A stretch of 64,000 nt of DNA from assembly GCA_036365515.1 (NCBI GenBank), contig CM070874.1, positions 118,114,235-118,178,234 of the forward strand, given 5' to 3'. The translations under genes were made by a program, and so were the position numbers. The notes below the pieces were generated by a model. The model ran no database searches. It was not told the DNA's origin and saw only the letters and a program-made list of their open reading frames with translations. The stretch comes from Torymus aiolomorphi. Its lineage: Eukaryota > Arthropoda > Insecta > Hymenoptera > Torymidae. Of the stretch, positions 62,826 through 64,000 are shown in pieces (position 1 is the stretch's first letter; each line of letters opens with the position of its first letter).

Positions 62826-64000
62826 ACATTGTTTAGTACTTAAATTATGTAGAATCTGCATATAAGTGGCTCATTAATGAAACCTAGCATTCGATCTTGA
62901 GCGAGGGTGGTCCCAAAAATCTGGGCGACCAATATCATCCCTGGAGTCTTGCGATAAAGAGAAGGCGGCTGCGTCCCTAATTCTCAAGCCGATTACTTAC
63001 ACCTCCGAGCGCACCCTCGTTCAGTTCACTCAAAATCTTCAAGCAGTTCGGTCCATTCAAAATTTTCCAAACTAACATTTTTCTCGGTCTCAGACATTTT
63101 CGCTCTGTACTACAATCGCTACACACGTGCTTTCTTTTCAAGCAATTTTTTCTACTTACTTTTTCCGACTCTGCTCCGCAAAGCAAGTTTATGGTTCATT
63201 TGGTGTTTTTACAAAGATTTAAAAATTGTTTTTGTATTTGATTATTATTTCCTTGAATAAAAGTAACAATTAACATAAATTTTATTTAGCATTCGTTTTA
63301 TTTCAAAATTTTCTATCGGATTATTTTATTGAATAAATTTCCATTCATATTTTTTCAAATTACTGAGGGGTAAGCCATTCCAGCAGAAAGTCACAAGTAA
63401 GTAAATATTTACCTGGCTATCTATCTATTTCTATTTTAGCTAGATTATTTGTCATCACTTTTCCCCCATTTCATGTAAATTAAATCGATAACTCGAAAAA
63501 TTTATGTCCCCATAAAACAAGTGTTTTTTTTTTATTAATTCCAACCTTTCAATTTCGGGATCTAAAAAACATATTAGTAAATCTAGACTACTTAGGTCAT
63601 CTGGTTAACCACTTGTATCTGTTAGCCTACATTTGCTAATAAAAAAAAATCTAATCAACGAAAAAAATTTACGACTTGATCTTTAAATCACCAACCGCAT
63701 CGCGCCCTTTGTTGCTCTTTAATTCCACTCTGGCTAGTATAGTATCAGGCTCGATCTTGAGCTATTGGAATTAAAACTCCAGACTCTAAACCGAGCAAAA
63801 AGCTCTTTAAGAAACATATAAGTTGGATTTTCTCTCGAAAACTCGACGTAACACGTGTATGGGCAGTATATTGGAGATATTATTAATGATATATTGCTCA
63901 TATCTCGCCACACTACAGTTTTCCATAGACCAATATTCCCAGAGATTCCACTTCTTCTCTTAGAACTTATTGCTTGTAATTTTTTTTAAATTTTATTTTA
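62826..64000. other. Unassigned region, no gene I can support
   Basis: The stretch around 62880-63190 is less AT-rich and holds a 69-codon minus-strand open frame (62977-63186) rich in K, R and C. It resembles no family I know and is short. ATTCGATCTTGAGC near 62889 recurs as GGCTCGATCTTGAGC near 63749, so the region may be another repeat. The remainder is AT-rich with no further signal. Confidence 0.35.

Overview
This is AT-rich, non-coding arthropod DNA. It is most likely from an insect, judging by a DD34D mariner, a Sola2-type transposon, Helentron-like non-autonomous elements with TG microsatellites and a jockey/I-type retroelement. I cannot name the species. I see no intact host gene, no rRNA or tRNA gene and no CRISPR array. 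Everything I can identify is satellite DNA or mobile-element sequence, mostly nested.

Layout. (1) 1-46480 is one uninterrupted head-to-tail satellite array of about 108 monomers averaging 429 bp. It continues beyond the left edge of the window. Each monomer is an old, unequal dimer: a half of about 256 bp and a half of about 173 bp share a core. Neighbouring monomers tend to alternate between two sequence types, giving a higher-order period near 859 bp, and a distinct variant monomer recurs at multiples of the monomer length. (2) 46481-50008 is a foldback element of about 3.5 kb with inverted arms of about 1.2 kb, palindromic motifs and no convincing gene. (3) From 50009 to 59002 the same satellite reappears in the opposite orientation, strongly diverged, as about 1.5 kb broken by two insertions. 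One is a 6.2-kb Sola2-like transposon (50455-56672, TSD TTAT). The other is a 1269-bp mariner (57066-58334, TSD TA). The Sola2 transposase gene is split by a 2.16-kb Helentron-like element, and a second, 0.93-kb copy of that family sits in the same transposon. (4) 59003-61161 is a broken non-LTR retrotransposon on the minus strand (EN, RT and RNase H pieces). (5) 61162-61816 looks like the 3' LTR of a minus-strand LTR retrotransposon with an adjacent polypurine tract. (6) 61817-64000 is AT-rich. It carries two units of a repeat also found inside the Helentron-like insertion, and otherwise nothing I can name.

The window therefore reads as the edge of a large, recently homogenised (possibly pericentromeric) satellite block. 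A young array abuts older, inverted, degenerate copies of the same satellite that have collected transposons. The nesting gives a relative order of events: satellite first, then Sola2, mariner and the retroelement, then the Helentron-like copies into Sola2 and the LTR element into the retroelement. All transposase and RT genes seen are interrupted or frameshifted, so none looks able to move on its own.
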